Shown here in pieces: positions 44,450-57,215 of a DNA stretch of 64,000 nucleotides (position 1 is the stretch's first letter; every line of letters starts with the position of its first letter). The stretch spans positions 5,230,001 through 5,294,000 of the forward strand of contig NW_026622985.1 of the NCBI RefSeq assembly GCF_023065955.2. The letters are read 5' to 3'. Made by a program: the position numbers and the translations under genes. The notes under the pieces were generated by a model that saw only the letters and a program-made list of their open reading frames with translations, made no database searches and was not told the DNA's origin. The stretch comes from Ursus arctos (lineage: Eukaryota; Chordata; Mammalia; Carnivora; Ursidae).

Positions 44450-46655
44450 CCGTTGAGCAAAGTCCATGGTTCACAATATGGTTCACTCTTGGTGTTGTGC
44501 ATCCCGTGGGTTTGGACAAAGGCACAATGACATGTATCCATCATTATAGTATCATACAGACTAGCTTCGCTGCCCTAAAAATTCTCTGTGTATCCCCTAT
44601 TCATTCCCCCCCACCACTGTATCTCCACAACCCCTAATCTTTTTACTCTCTCCATAGTTCTGCATTTTCCAGAATATAGTTGGAATCATATAGCAGGGAG
44701 TGCTTTCAGATTAGCTTCTTTCACTGAGCAGTATTCATGTAAAGTTCTTTTGTGTCTTCTTACGGCTTGACAGCTTATTTCTTTTCAGAGATGAATAGTA
44801 TTTCATTGTCTGGATGTCGCTCAGTTTATTATTCATTCACCTGCTAAAGGACATTTTGGTTGCTTCCAAGTTTTGGTAATTATGACCAGACCTCCTATAA
44901 ACATCCATGTGCAGGTTTCTGTGTGGACATAAGTTTTTAACTTTTTTGGGTAAATACACAATCACTTGGTCATATGATGTCTTTAGTTTTGTGAGAAACT
45001 GCCAAACTGTCTTCCAAAGTGGCTGCACCATTTTGCATTCCCACCAGCGATGAATGAGTGTTCCTGTTTCTCTACATCTTCACCCGCATTGGGTGCTGTC
45101 AGTGTTCTGAATTTGGGTCATCCTAATAGGTGTGTGATGATGATATCTCATTGTTGTTCTAATTTGCCTTTTCCTGATAACATATGACATGGAGGATCTT
45201 TTCCTATTCTTTTGCCAACTGTATATCTTCTTTGGTGAGGTATTTGTTAAGGTCTTTGGCCCATTTTAAAAATTGAATTGTTTGCTTTCTTATTGTTGAG
45301 TTTTAAGAGTTCCTTGTATATTTTGTTCTTTATCAGATGACTGTCTTTTGCAAATACTCTTTCCCGGTCTGCGGTTCATCTTCTCTTCCTCTTGACCCTT
45401 TCACATGCAGACTTTTTTTATTTTAACAAAGTCTAACTTATCAATTATTTCTTTCATGGATTATGCTTTTGGCACTGGGTCTAAATGTCACTGCCAGACC
45501 CAAGGTCATCTAGATTTTTCCCTATGTTATCTTCCAAGAGTTTTATGGTTTTACATTTTAATTTAGTTCTGTGATCCATTTTGAGTTATTTTTGTGAAAG
45601 ATATAAAGTCTGGGTCAGATTCATTTTTTTGTGCATGTGGATGTCCAGTTGTTCCAGTACTGTTTGTTGATAAGACTATCTTGGCATCATTATGTTGCCT
45701 TTGCCTCATTGTTAAGGACCGGATGACTATATTTCTAAGGGTCTATTTCTGGGCTCTCTATTCTGTTCCATTGATGTATTTGTCTACTCTTACCAATACC
45801 ACACTGTAGCTTTATAGTTAGTCTTGCTACCAGGTAGTATCAGTCCTCCAACTTTGTTCTTCTTCAATATTGTGTTGCCAATTCTGGGTCTTTTACCATC
45901 CACATAAACCTTACCACATGGTATATCTCTCCATATAAACTTTAGAATCAGTTTGTTGATATCTACAAAATAACTTGGTAGGATTTTGATTGTGATTGTA
46001 TTGAATCTATAGAACAAGTTGGGAAGAGGTGGTATCTTAAAAGTATTGAGTCTCCCTATCCATAAACATGAATTCTCTCTATTTAATTTTTTTTATTTTA
46101 TTCATCAGAATTTTGTACTTTTCCTCATATAGATCTTATACATATTTTGTTAGATTCATATCTAAGTATTTCATTTGGGGGTGCTACTATGAATGCCATT
46201 GTGTTTTTAATTTCAAATTCTGTTTATTGTTGGTATCTAGGAAAAGTAATTGACTTTTGTATATTAACCTTGCATCCTGCAACTTTGCTATAACCACTTA
46301 TTAGTTCCAAGAGGTTTTTGTTGCTGTTGCTGATTCTTCCAGATTTTCTACATAGACAATCATATCATCTATGAACAAAGACAGTTTTATGTGTTCCTTC
46401 CCAATCTATGTATCTTTTATTTCCTTTTCTTGTCTTACTGCATTAGCTAGGATTTCCAGTACAATGTTGAAAAGGCACTTATTTTGTGCCTCATCTTAGT
46501 GAGAAAACTCTGAGTTTCTCACCACGAAGCATGAAGCTAACTATAGGTTTTGTTGTTGTTGTTATTGTTGTTTTAGTTCTAGGTTTTTTCATAGATATTC
46601 TTTATCAAGTTGAGGAAGTTCCCCTCTATTGCTAGCTTACTGAAAATTTTTACAT
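44450..46655 (-). mobile_element. L1M 3' end and ORF2 C-terminal region, antisense, 2.2 kb
   Basis: From low to high coordinates it shows 3' text (44455-44830), the ORF2 C-terminal part at 44837-45100 (minus-strand residues MVQPLWKTVWQFLTKL), and further ORF2 at 45790-46017 (INKLILKFIWRD, KRPRIGNTILKKNKVGGLILP). Several frameshifts and stops make it inactive. The same L1 segment occurs at 3254-4196. Confidence 0.9.
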
Positions 46656-47560
46656 GAGTGGTAGACTCTGATTTTTAACATGTATTCATTTGATGAGTAT
46701 TGATTATCTATGACATGCCAGGCTTTGTGCTGACAATGGGAACATAGTGGTCAAAAGAGAGACTCATCCCTTGTTTTCCGCATGCACTGGTTAAGTCATT
46801 GTGAACTTTCCTTCACACGCATCACATACATATGATACACACGCTCGATCCAAGGGACTACCTGTTTTAATGGTAGTTCCACTGTATTCCTACCAAGTAG
46901 CTCCACTTTCACAGTTCTTTTTTAAATTATTTTTTGTTTAAATTCAATTTGGTTAACATATTGCATATTACTAATTTCAGGGATAGAGTTTAGTAATTCA
47001 TCAGTTGCATATAACACCCAGTGCTCATTATATCAAGTGCCCTCCTTAATGTCCATCACCCAGTTACCCCATCCTCCCACCCACCTCCCCTCCAGCAACC
47101 CTCAGTTTGTTTCCTAGAGTTAAGAGTCTCTTATGGTTTGCCTCCCTTTCTATTTTTATCTCCTTTTATTTTTCCTTCCCTTCCTCTATGTTCATCTGTT
47201 TTGTTTCCTAAATTCCACGTATCAGTGAAATCATATGGTATTCCATGGTTCTATTTAATGATGTCCAAGTAAGCGAGCAAGTGTGCCATTACTGACAAGA
47301 GAAATCAAAAGATGAGGGAAGAGCAAGGGTGGAAGCTAAGCAGGGGAGCTTGCCGGGCACACTCAAGGCACAGCAATGTGAGGGGCAAAGTCAGAGAAAT
47401 CAAGGGGTATGAGGTCAGGAAGGGATTTATGGGCCATTGTAAAGACTTTTGCTTCACCTCAATATGAAGGGATGCCACCAGAGGGTTTTTAGCAGGAAAA
47501 GACATGCTGTAACTGGCAATGTAATGGGACCACTCTGTTGCAGTGTAGAGAACAGACAAT
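46656..47560 (+). mobile_element. Ancient dispersed repeat, split by an antisense L1
   Basis: 46660-46780 ('tgccaggctttgtgctgaca') and 47275-47500 ('gggatttatgggccattgta', 'tttttagcaggaaaagacat') are parts of one old repeat. The family is not certain (L2/L3-like). The second part resembles 35360-35840. Confidence 0.5.
46920..47268 (-). mobile_element. Carnivore L1 3' end, antisense
   Basis: 'aattcaatttggttaacata', 'cacccagtgctcattatatc', 'cctccttaatgtccatcacc', 'gtatcagtgaaatcatatgg'. This is the same terminal part as at 9128-9303, older and continuing further upstream. Confidence 0.88.
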
Positions 47561-47871
47561 AAGTGAGCATGTTTGAACCTGAAAGAGCACTCATTCTGAC
47601 CCCATCTCTCAGCCCCATCCTCCATGTTTTCTGCAATACACATTTTGGGCATGGCACCCATGCTGGAGTCCCACCATAGGTGGTCTCCTGTCAATCACAT
47701 CTGGGATTTCACAGCCAAGACTCTTCTTCCTCTGAGCTAACACTTCCTCATTTTGGGCAGTCCCCGAACAAAGAAAGCTGTAAGCAGGGCCTAAAGAGCG
47801 CCAAAGAGGTCTTCTTGGATGGGACAGAGGGAAGGACTGACGGCTCAACATCAACCTTCCGCCAGCTTTGA
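47561..47871. other. Unassigned single-copy sequence
   Basis: Nothing recognised. Confidence 0.3.
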
Positions 47872-47937
47872 CAAGTTCTAGGCACTTCACATTTGTTATT
47901 TAATTTAATCCTTACAGCAGCTTATAAAATACAGAAT
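47872..47937 (+). mobile_element. MIR core fragment
   Basis: 'aagttctaggcacttcacat' and 'aatttaatccttacagcagc' match the MIR core. Confidence 0.65.
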
Positions 47938-48727
47938 GGTTGGAGATTCAATTTGGACTTTGGCGAGCAAATTCCACCCCTTTCCTTTCTTACGCTCTTG
48001 GGGTCTCACTGATCTGAGTAAAAGTGCAGCACATTATTAACTTGCTTATTGAAAGTATGGGGCTCCCTTGAAAGGTAGGTTAGGGGACAAAATTGGGCTT
48101 CACAATTCACTTTCCAGTTGAGACCTCAGGAGCTGACAAACCCAAGATTATCCGTTTGGTCACAGGCTAAATTAAGCCCTGCCTCAGGGAGCCAACCACA
48201 AGATAAAGGTGGAGCCACTCATGAGCAGAAATTTTAAGCCATTAAAAATATGCTATAAAGGCTGTTAGGATCTCACCACCGCTATTCTCTGACTGGCTAG
48301 ACTCTTCTTCTTGGGTCAAATGGGATGAGAGACACAAGTGAGTGAGGTCAGGTTGGAGGGCCATGCCTATGCTGCTTTTAACACCCACCCTGTCTGGAAG
48401 ACCCCACCCCTTCTCTCTGAGATGCCCGAATTTTCATGTGAATGTGCCGAGGAGAAGAGTGGTTCTGTGATCCCCACCTGCCGCCCTAGGCACAGCATAA
48501 ACTGCAGGTCAGGCCAACATGTGTCTCCATTACTGGCTGATTGCCAGGGGTCATGAGAGCCCATGACAGGCAGCTGCATTCTGCCAGTGATGGGGACACT
48601 ACCAGAGATCTCAGGACTAGAGTCTTAACCCCCAGATAGGGGAGAATAGCCAGGGTTGCAGCGACATGGACATCCTGAATAAGCTCTGGGAGATGAAACA
48701 TTGGGCCTCCTGTGAGGGCCCTGGGTC
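47938..48727. other. Unassigned single-copy sequence
   Basis: No repeat or exon recognised. A 72-codon + frame (48338-48556) is overlapped by a 70-codon minus frame. Confidence 0.3.
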
Positions 48728-49104
48728 ACTGCTATGGGCTACATTGTGTTCCCCCCAAATTCATGTGTTAAAGGGCCAACCCCCAGTACCTCAGAATGTG
48801 ACTGTCTTAAGAAATAGGATCTTTACAGAGGTAGTTAAAATGAGGTCATTAGATTGAGCTCTACTCCAGTCTGACTAGTGTCCTTATAAGAAGAGGAGAT
48901 CTGGACACAAACACAGAGGGATGACCACAAGAGGACACAGGGAGAAGACGGCCATCTGTATGCCCAGGAGAGGCCTTAGGAGGAACCAGCTGAGCCAACA
49001 GCTGGATCTCAGACTTCTATCTTCCACAACTGTGAGACAATAGATGTTTTTTGAGCCGACTGGTCTGTGGAACATTGTTAGGGCAGTCCCAGCAGACTAA
49101 CACA
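48728..49104 (+). mobile_element. MaLR LTR (MLT1-type), sense
   Basis: 'gctatgggctacattgtgtt', 'acctcagaatgtgactgtct', 'gtgtccttataagaagagga', 'cacagggagaagacggccat', 'caactgtgagacaatagat', 'cagcagactaacaca'. Complete order. Confidence 0.92.
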
Positions 49105-50049
49105 GCCCCATGTGACAATGATGCTGGGTAATTTGGGTTTCTAAGCAGCCTGGTGGCTCTCACGCTCAAAAAGAGATGAAATCCATATCAAGAAATAGGG
49201 CTGTGTTTGTGCATAGGGTTGTGAATCTCCTTGCTGCAAGTCTGGTCTTGCAGTCGCAATATCTATTGCTGAATTTCATACATCCAGAACTGCCTCCCCT
49301 GCATGGACATGTGACCCCTGCCTCCACCATCCAGACTCCACTGGGACCACCCCCCATCATCATACATTGAACACATCATGTTATATCTTCTCTGCAACGC
49401 ACAGACCCACCCAGTGTGATAAAAAGCTTCATCCTTATTCCATGACATCAGAAGAATTTCTTCATCAGGGACTTACTCTTTCACTCATTCTCATTATTCA
49501 TGTTTGAATCCTCTTTGATCTGTTAGAATTTGCACCTTCACAGTGACTGTTTGTGTAGGTGTGGTTAAATGGCACAGGGGCAGTGGTCCCAATGTGCCAG
49601 TATTCTGTACCCATGGCAGACATCACTAATTGATCTGTCCTGCCCAGCCTTAGTGGCCCTGCCCATGGAGCAGAGCAGTTGAGGAAGGAGAAAAGTTCTC
49701 CATCTTCTCAGTCTGTGAGAAGAGAGTTGTGACTCACGAATCCTCATCTTCTCCCTCGGCAGAGTGCAGTTTGCACTTACATGCACACACGTGCACACAC
49801 TCACACGCAGGCACATTGATGAGCCTGGCCTCCATCAAAAAGACAAGCATTTTTGCTGCCTGGTGTCACTGGACTTGTCCGCTGAGCTTACACATGTCTC
49901 CATGATGTCTGGACTGCCAAGTGAAATTCTACCCCTCTCTGACTCCATTTGGAAATCCCCTAATTGCCACCATAAAAACCTGCATTCCCTCCCCAGCCCT
50001 GCCAGCCCTCAGCCTTGAGATTTCCTAATGGAAGCCACTCACTTCTATT
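49105..50049. other. Unassigned single-copy sequence
   Basis: No repeat named. It has a CA-rich stretch at 49783-49812 and no exon pattern. Confidence 0.3.
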
Positions 50050-50505
50050 GGAATCTCAGGGGTAATTAGCAGTCTGGGACTTGCCTTAGTAGGAAGGCAA
50101 AGCCATTGCCAAAAATGTTGTTGATGTCAACTCATGTCTTCCTCGAAGATGGCATATGAAGGAGTTGTTTCATGTTGACTGTCTCCTGTATATTTATTGA
50201 CTGAAACATTTGAGCTGTTGCTTTTCACATTTGTAATTTTAGACCACAGATGCCTAGCATGTGTAATCATACAGCAAAGCTCACATCTAATGAGAAAAAT
50301 GTCAAGTATATTGTTATCCACCGTAAAAGCTGTGAAAAATATCTCCGCCATCTGCAATGTGCCTTCTGCTGCTGCCTCTATGAATTTAACCGGTAACAAT
50401 ATGAAATTCACAGTAGGGCAAACATATAAAAAGGAAAACTTGTTCAACTTCCTCTTGCCTTTACAAAACCACCCCTCAAAGAAGTACAGACCGCCCCTCA
50501 AAGTC
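50050..50505. promoter_or_regulatory. Candidate conserved non-coding element
   Basis: Repeat-free, AT-rich, low-complexity-free block between unassigned DNA and an L2 fragment. It holds homeobox-like 'taattag' (50064) and 'taatttta' text, GATA-like and E-box-like words. This appearance is typical of conserved developmental enhancers but equally of ordinary unique DNA. The + frame 50197-50613 (138 residues) crosses into the L2, so I do not call it a gene. No alignment was possible. Confidence 0.2.
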
Positions 50506-51065
50506 ACGTCCGCACACCTCGCCTGGATTCCTACAGCAGCCTGCTACCGGATCTCTTGCTGTTTTGTATGTTCCAAATACGTCTTCCACATTGCTGCCAG
50601 AATTATTTGCTAAATCTTAGGCCTGGTTATATGAGTTACTACTTAAAAGTCTTACGAGACATTCCCTCTCCTCACCACTGCCAGCAGGAATGCTCTGTGA
50701 CCCAGCCCCCTGCTCCAGGCTATCCTCCCAGAGCCCACCCCCCATACCCTCATTCTAACCAGGCTAGGTCACTGGTTACTGACTGATCTCAGGATAGCTC
50801 TCCCCACACTCCACGTTGTTTCTGAAGAGCCATGTTTTACTCTCCTATTCTGTGTGGCAACCCCCACATATCCTGCAACATTGACCTCAAACGTCACCTC
50901 TGTGATTCCTGCCCACAGAATCAATTGGCCCTCTGTCTGTGTGCATGAAGCCATATATATCCCCTCTATGGGAGGGCTCGTCACGTGGAATCCTAATGCT
51001 TTGTTTGCAGCATCTTCCGTTCAATTCTGAGCTCCTCTGTTGCACGGACAGCATTGCATTATGGT
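50506..51065 (+). mobile_element. L2 fragment, sense
   Basis: 'cgcctggattcctacagcag', 'cctgctaccggatctcttgc', 'tccacattgctgccagaatt', 'ttgacctcaaacgtcacctc' are in LINE-2 order. Confidence 0.75.
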
Positions 51066-51749
51066 TGCCCCTCAGCCCAGCCCTACCCAGCTGACCCCAG
51101 CTGTGATGGCACAGTGGCTGTCCTTCACATTGACCTGGATGATAAAACTCACTGAGAAAGGGGCAGGAGTATATGAGGTTTTTTAACTAGGGGCTTAAGC
51201 TCTTTGACTTTGGCGACACAAAACCTTGCCATTAGGCGGGCTGTGTTTATTTCTAGGTTTGCTCTCTGTACTTTAGCTCTTTCTCATCCTGAACAAAATA
51301 ACAGCCCTGTCAGTCAGAGAGCAATTGATAGTGATAAAAATTCTCCTTTTAGACAGTGAGTTCACTTGTTCTTAAGTCATTCTTTGCCACAAACTGCAGG
51401 CTCATTATACAAGGGAAATGTGGCATCTATGAGAAGCCACACGCTTAGAAGTTTATAATTTGCCTCAACTGATGACGAAGGTCTAGGGGTTTTCACTGCT
51501 TATTTGAGTGTGGCTGGGGTGGGGACATGACAGTAAACAAAGCTTCATCTTACTCACTGGAACTGATCTATGGAAACCAAAGAGCAATACCTGTTCTCTA
51601 GACAGACACCTGCCACTTGCTTGGGGCTTTGGAAGGAAAAGGAGTAATTCTCTCCACTGAAACAGACTCCCTACCTTTGAGTAGGTGCTCACTCTTCAGG
51701 ACACCCCATCCCCACTGACCTTAGGACTTTCTGTTGCAAAAGACAAACT
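51066..51749. other. Unassigned single-copy sequence
   Basis: No repeat or exon recognised. 51290-51370 is AT-rich and repeat-free. Confidence 0.3.
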
Positions 51750-52712
51750 CACCATCCATGACTTTTGCTACGAAAAATGGAACATTGGTAGAATATAGGG
51801 TTATCTGAGCAAACGCAAAGAACAGCACATAGGCAGGCTTCAGGTGGGGGTGGACACAGGAAACAAACCAGATGAGCCCTAAAATTATAGCACACAGGGA
51901 GGGACCCTGGTGCCAGAAGACTCCCTAGTTGGAGGAGACAGAGCTGCAAGGCATTCATAGGACGGAGTGAAGGAGGGAGAGACAAAAGAGGGAGGGAGAA
52001 CTCACAAGCACTGATGAGTGAATGCAGGGAAGAGATTACCTGAGGCCAGGGTAGGAACCCTTACACAATTATAGGGAACACTACCTGGCACTCACACAGG
52101 GAAAAGGACAGTGTCTGCTCCCCCAAGCCAGATCTGAAACCTCAAGACTCATGGGGCATTGGGTACAATACCCAATAATAGGAAAAAATTAGCTCCCAGT
52201 TAAAGATGGCCCTGGTTCTACCTAAGAAAAATCTTAAGAACAAGAACTGAAGGAACCAAATGTTTTTAATAATTTTAGTTTTCATAGCATCATTTCTTCC
52301 CAGGATGAAGTTGAAGAATATTTATGACAATACAAAAACATCCAGTCCTCCACAAGGTGAAATTCATAATGTCTGCATCCTAAACAAGATTTCCAGGTAT
52401 GCAAAGATGCCAGAAAATACAACTCATAATGAGAAGAAAATTCAACCAATGGCAACTGAACTGGAACACACACACGTGAGAATCAGCAGACCAAGACATT
52501 AAAAGTTATAATTGTATTCCGTATATTCAAAAAGCTGAATAGAGACATGGAAAAGACTTTTAAAGGCCCAAGTGAACTATAATATCTGAGATAAATGATA
52601 CGCTGATGGAATTAATGGTTTATTAGGCATTATAGAAGAAAATAGTAGTGAGTAGAAAATTTCCAAAATAAAACTCAAAGAGACAAAAGAATAATTTAAA
52701 AAGATGAATGGA

Positions 52713-52879
52713 GGGGTACTTGGGTGGCATAGTCAGTTGAGCATTCAACTCTTGGTTTCGACTCAGGTTCCTGGGTAGCACACTCAGCATGGAGTCCTCT
52801 TGAGTTTCTCTCCCTCTCCCACTCCCCATACTCTCTTTCTTACTCTCTCTAAAATAAATAAATCTTAAAAAAAAAAAAA
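52713..52879 (+). mobile_element. CAN-SINE, sense, in L1 ORF1 region
   Basis: Diverged copy: 'ggggtacttgggtggcatag', 'caactcttggtttcgactca', tail 'aaataaataaatcttaaaaa'. 'aaaaagatgaatgga' precedes and 'aaaaagatgga' follows. Confidence 0.88.
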
Positions 52880-52980
52880 GATGGAGTATCAGCGCACTGT
52901 AAGACAATTCCAAGCAGCCAACATAGGTGCCCTTGAAGTCCTCCAAAGAGACGGCACAGACTGGCTGAAGATTTCCAAAT

Positions 52981-53128
52981 TTTTTTAGGGAGGGGGCAGA
53001 AGGAGAGGGAAAGAGAGAACCTCAAGCACGCTACAGTCCCAGCACAGAGCACAGCATAGGGCTTGATCTCACAACCTTGAGCTCATGAAAGTCTGACACT
53101 TCACCAATTGAACCACTCTGGCATCCCA
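52981..53128 (-). mobile_element. CAN-SINE, reverse, in L1 ORF1 region
   Basis: Diverged reverse copy with exact 14-bp duplication 'gaagatttccaaat' at 52967-52980 and 53129-53142. Confidence 0.92.
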
Positions 53129-56113
53129 GAAGATTTCCAAATTCAATGTATCTATAAAGCCACAGATCCAAGAGGCTTGATGAACTCCAAGTACAAGAAA
53201 AATGAAAAATAACTAAGCCAAGGTACGTCATACCCAGATTGCTTAACATCAGTGATATAGAAAAAAACAATCTTAAAAGCAGGCAGGGGAAAAAGAACAT
53301 TACACAAAGAAGAACAGAGATAAGGATGACAGCAGAATTCTTGTCAGGAAAACGTAAATGGCTAGACAATGGAATGATGCTCTTAAGTATGGAGAAAATA
53401 CCTGTCAATATAGAATTCTATCCCCAACAAAGATAATTAGTGAAAAGAAACAAAATTAAAAACTTTTCAGTTATAAAGACCTCCAAAAAATGATACTAGA
53501 TGGAAATATATATCTATACATAATAATAAACATCACCAGAAATAATAAACATGTAGGTAAATTAAATTTTTAAAAATTGTTTAATATTTTTAAATATTTC
53601 TAAAAGATAATTGACTATATATGCTAAAATAATAACAATGTGTTGTGGGGTTATGACATAGGTAGGAGTAAAATGTTTGGCAAGGACAGCTTGAAGAGCT
53701 AAGAACAGTAATGCTAATATCAGAAAAATAGAATTTAAGATAAAAATTGTCACTAGAGACAAAAAGGGCATTTTATAACAAAAAGAGATCCATCAAGAAG
53801 GTATAACAAATATAAACCACAGAGGCCTAACAAAAAAGCCGCATAATACACAAAGCAAAGATTGAAAGAACCCAAGGAAGAAACAGACAACTCAGTAGTA
53901 ATAATTGGGGATGTTACTGCCCCACTTTCAATAGTAGATCAGACACCTGACTGAAGATCAACAAGAACACAGAGAACGTGAGCTGTACTCTAGAGCAACC
54001 AGACCTAACAGCCATCTGCTGAGTGCCCCACCCAACCACCACAGCATACACATTCCACCCAAGTGTCCATCAAACATTCTCCAGGGTAGACCCTATATTA
54101 GGCCATAAAATAAATCTAAATAGAATTTAAAGGATTGAAATCATGCGGAGTGTGTTCTCTGACCAAAATAGAATGCAATTAGAAATGAATAACAGATGGA
54201 AATTTGAGAAATTCACAAATACATGGAAAATAGACAACACATTCCTAAATAATTAATGGGTCAAAGAAGAAGTCACAAGGGAAATTAGAAAATACTTCGT
54301 GAGGAAAGAAAATGAACACACAATACATCAAAACTATGTGAGGCAGCTAAGTCAGTGTTTAGAGGGAGAGAGCAAACCTTTCACCTTAACACATGGAAAA
54401 ATGAAGAGCAACCTAAACCCAAAGCAAGTAGATGGAAGGAAAGAATGAAGATCGGAGCAGAAATAACTGAAACAGAGGGCAGGAAACAATTGAGAAATCA
54501 ACAAAACCAAAATTTACTTCTGTGAATAGATCAACAAAACTGACAAACTTCTAGCTAGACTAACCAAGAAAAAAGAGAGGAGACTGGAATTTCTACAGTC
54601 ATAAAGGAAAGGGGGAATACTACTACTGACCTTGGAGAACTAAAAATAATTACAAGGAAATTCTGTGAACAACTGTATGCCAACAAATTAGACATTCTAG
54701 ATGAAATGGACAAATTCCTAGAAAGACACAAACTACCAGGACTGACTCCAAAAGTAGAAAATCCAATAAGCCTATAACAAACAAACAGATTGAATTAGTA
54801 GTCAGAAACTTCCCAAAAATTAAAGTCCAGATGGCTTCACTGGTGAAATCTACCAAACATTAAAAGAATTAACACTAATATTTCACAAGTCCTTACAAAA
54901 ATATAGAAGAGGAGGGAACACTTCCCAAGCCATTCCATGAGACAAATATTACCCTGATACCAAAACTAGGGAAAGACATCTCAGAATATACAAAGAAGTC
55001 TTAAAAATAATAACAACAAAGCCAATTTAAAAATAGGGAAAAGATGGGGATAGACATTTTTCCAAAGAAACTATACAAATGACCAATAAGCACATGAAAA
55101 GATGCTCAATATCATTATTCATTAGGGAAATGGAAATCAAAACCACAAGGAGATACTACTTCATATCCATTAGGATGACCTTCATCAAAAAAATGGAAAA
55201 CAACCAGTGCTGGCAAGGATGTGGAGAAATTGGAACCTTCATACATTGCTGGTGGGAATGTAAAATGGTGCAGCTGCTTTGCAAAACAGCTTGGCTATTC
55301 CTCAAAAAGTTAAACATAGAGATTCCAAATGATTCAGTAATGCCACGCCTAAGTGTAAACCCAAAAGAAATGAAAACACCTATTCACACAAAAGCTTGCA
55401 CACAAATGTTTATAGCAGCATGATTTACAATAGCCAAAAGAGCGGGGGTGGGGTGGGGAATGTCCACTGAATGATGACCAGATAAGCAAATTGTGGTATG
55501 TCCATACAACGGGATACTAGTTGACCACAAAAGGAATGAGGTACTGACGCATGCTACAGCAGAGATGAACCTTGGATTCATCATGCCAGATGAAAGAAGC
55601 CAAACACAAAAGGCCACGTACTGTGTGATTCTATTTATATGAAATTTCCCAAACAGGCAAAACCACAGAGATAGAAAGTAAATTAGTTGCCACAAACTGG
55701 GAGAACAGGGTATGGGGAGTGGTTGCCAATGGTTATGGGGTTTCCTTTTAGGGTGTTGAAAATGTCATGAAACTAGATGGTGGTGAGGACTGCACAACTT
55801 TGTGAATGTGCCAGAAAAACCCACTGACTTGTATATTCTAAAATGGTGGATTTTATGGTCTGTGAATTCTATCTCAAGAAAACCAACCTTTTTTTGAAAA
55901 GAATACTATAAAGGCCAGAAAGAAAGAATTGAAATTGTGCTATTGCAAGGTTCTTATATGAAGCACGTAGTCTGTTATTGTTTCCTTGTAGGTTTTACTT
56001 TATCCCCCTTAGTTGTCATCAATTCTATTCATCAGTTGTTTCCAGTGTTTTCCAAGGCTACAATAGGATTGTACCTCTCTGTCCCTTTGAAATTAGAAAT
56101 GGTCATATGACTT

Positions 56114-56333
56114 GAGGCACCTGGGGTGGCTCAGTCGGTTAAGCATCCGACTCTTGATTTTTGGCTCAGGTCACGATCTCAGGGTCATGAGATCGAGATC
56201 TGCGTTGGGCTCTGTACTCAGTGGGGAATCTCCTTGGGATTCTCTCTCTGCCTCTACATCTGCCCCTCCCCTTGCTCTCTCTCTCTCTCTCTCTTTCTAA
56301 TAGGTAAATAAATAAAATCTTAAAAAAAAAAAA
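56114..56333 (+). mobile_element. CAN-SINE, sense
   Basis: 'gcacctggggtggctcagtc', 'gatctcagggtcatgagatc', CT run and tail 'aaataaataaaatctt'. Flanks 'agaaatggtcatatgac' (56094) and 'agaagtgggcacatgac' (56333) form a diverged duplication. Confidence 0.95.
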
Positions 56334-56634
56334 GAAGTGGGCACATGACCTGCTTTGGTAAATGAATTGGGAAGGGAGATGGCATATGCACTTTCTTCTG
56401 GAAGCCATACAAATTAGTACATGATTGGTCACAGCCTTTTTGCAGCTGTAGAAACGGGAAGCATGTGTGGAGATGAAGCCTAGGTCAGCCTGGGTCCCTG
56501 AATATCTCTGGTCAGCAAAGCCCCCGCCATGGTAAGCATGTGCTATGAGGAAGAAATTAACTTTTGTTGTGTTAAGCCATCAAGATTAGGGATTGTTTGT
56601 TACTGCATGATAACTTAACCTATCCTGACTGATG
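56334..56634. other. Unassigned sequence
   Basis: The part near 56560-56635 ('gttaagccatcaagattagg') resembles the tail of an MLT1-type LTR but is too diverged to call. Confidence 0.3.
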
Positions 56635-57055
56635 CAGCTTCCATAACAAATATTTTTTATCTTCCTTGAGTGACTTCATTTTAGTATGTTTAAAAAATCA
56701 TATAATATTTCAAAGAGTGAAAGTTTTATTATTTTTTTAACCAGATCCTTTTGTGGAACATTTAAAAAGTTTCCTACCTTTCTCTATTAAATAATCACAC
56801 TGCAATAAGCGTTTTGATGCTTACAGCTTTGTCTGCCTGCTTTGCATTATTTCCTTGGGTTATAACCCCAACTGATATTACTGGACCAAAACATCCATAA
56901 TTGTATAGATGTGGATTTGTACAATCTTTCACCTCATTACCTGCAAGATATGAATGTACCTGTCCCACCATGTCTTTGCAAGCATTAGGTAATATTGTTT
57001 TTAATTTATTAAAGGGATGTATGGTACTTAAATTAGTATAAAGATGCACTAAAAA
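56635..57055 (-). mobile_element. L1M 3' end, antisense, diverged
   Basis: 'ttccttgggttataacccca', 'aacatccataattgta' and 'cacctcattacctgcaagat' agree with the antisense L1M order at low identity. Confidence 0.5.
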
Positions 57056-57104
57056 TCTTTCTCATTTTACACAATTCCCCAGAGAGGACACAGTGAGGAC
57101 ACTT

Positions 57105-57215
57105 CACCTCTGTGGGATTCATTACAGACACAGCCCAACATAATCATGAGAAACACCAGACACACAATGTGACGGACATCATACAAAGTTCCTGAGCAGC
57201 ACTCCTCAAAGACCG
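57105..57215 (+). mobile_element. L1M 3' fragment, sense
   Basis: 'aatgtgacggacatcataca' then 'agcactcctcaaag' is a characteristic L1M 3' motif, also present at 62252-62300. Confidence 0.55.

Larger units (their letters stand above)
51750..55895 (+). mobile_element. Long L1M, sense, with pieces of every L1 segment
   Basis: 5' region-like text at about 51880-52255 ends 'agaactgaaggaaccaaa'. The ORF1 region spans 52256-53500. Its C-terminal domain is still readable at 53239-53436 (ISDIEKNNLKSRQGKKNITQ, then RMTAEFLSGK). ORF2 pieces follow at 54060-54970, for example 'ggaaatttgagaaattcaca' and the 'acaactgtatgccaacaaat' motif. The ORF2 C-terminal cysteine-rich part is at 55190-55423 (GEIGTFIHCWWECKMVQLL). 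3' text ends near 55880. The middle of ORF2, including most of the reverse transcriptase, appears deleted around 54970-55060. Two SINEs are inserted in the ORF1 part. It is inactive: many stops and shifts. Confidence 0.88.

Noticed and set aside
44837..46017. Minus-strand frames resembling a reverse-transcriptase-associated protein
   Set aside because: They are pieces of a dead L1 ORF2, not a host gene.
50197..50613. 138-residue + ORF as a gene
   Set aside because: Its end is made of L2 repeat sequence and its start has no supporting context.
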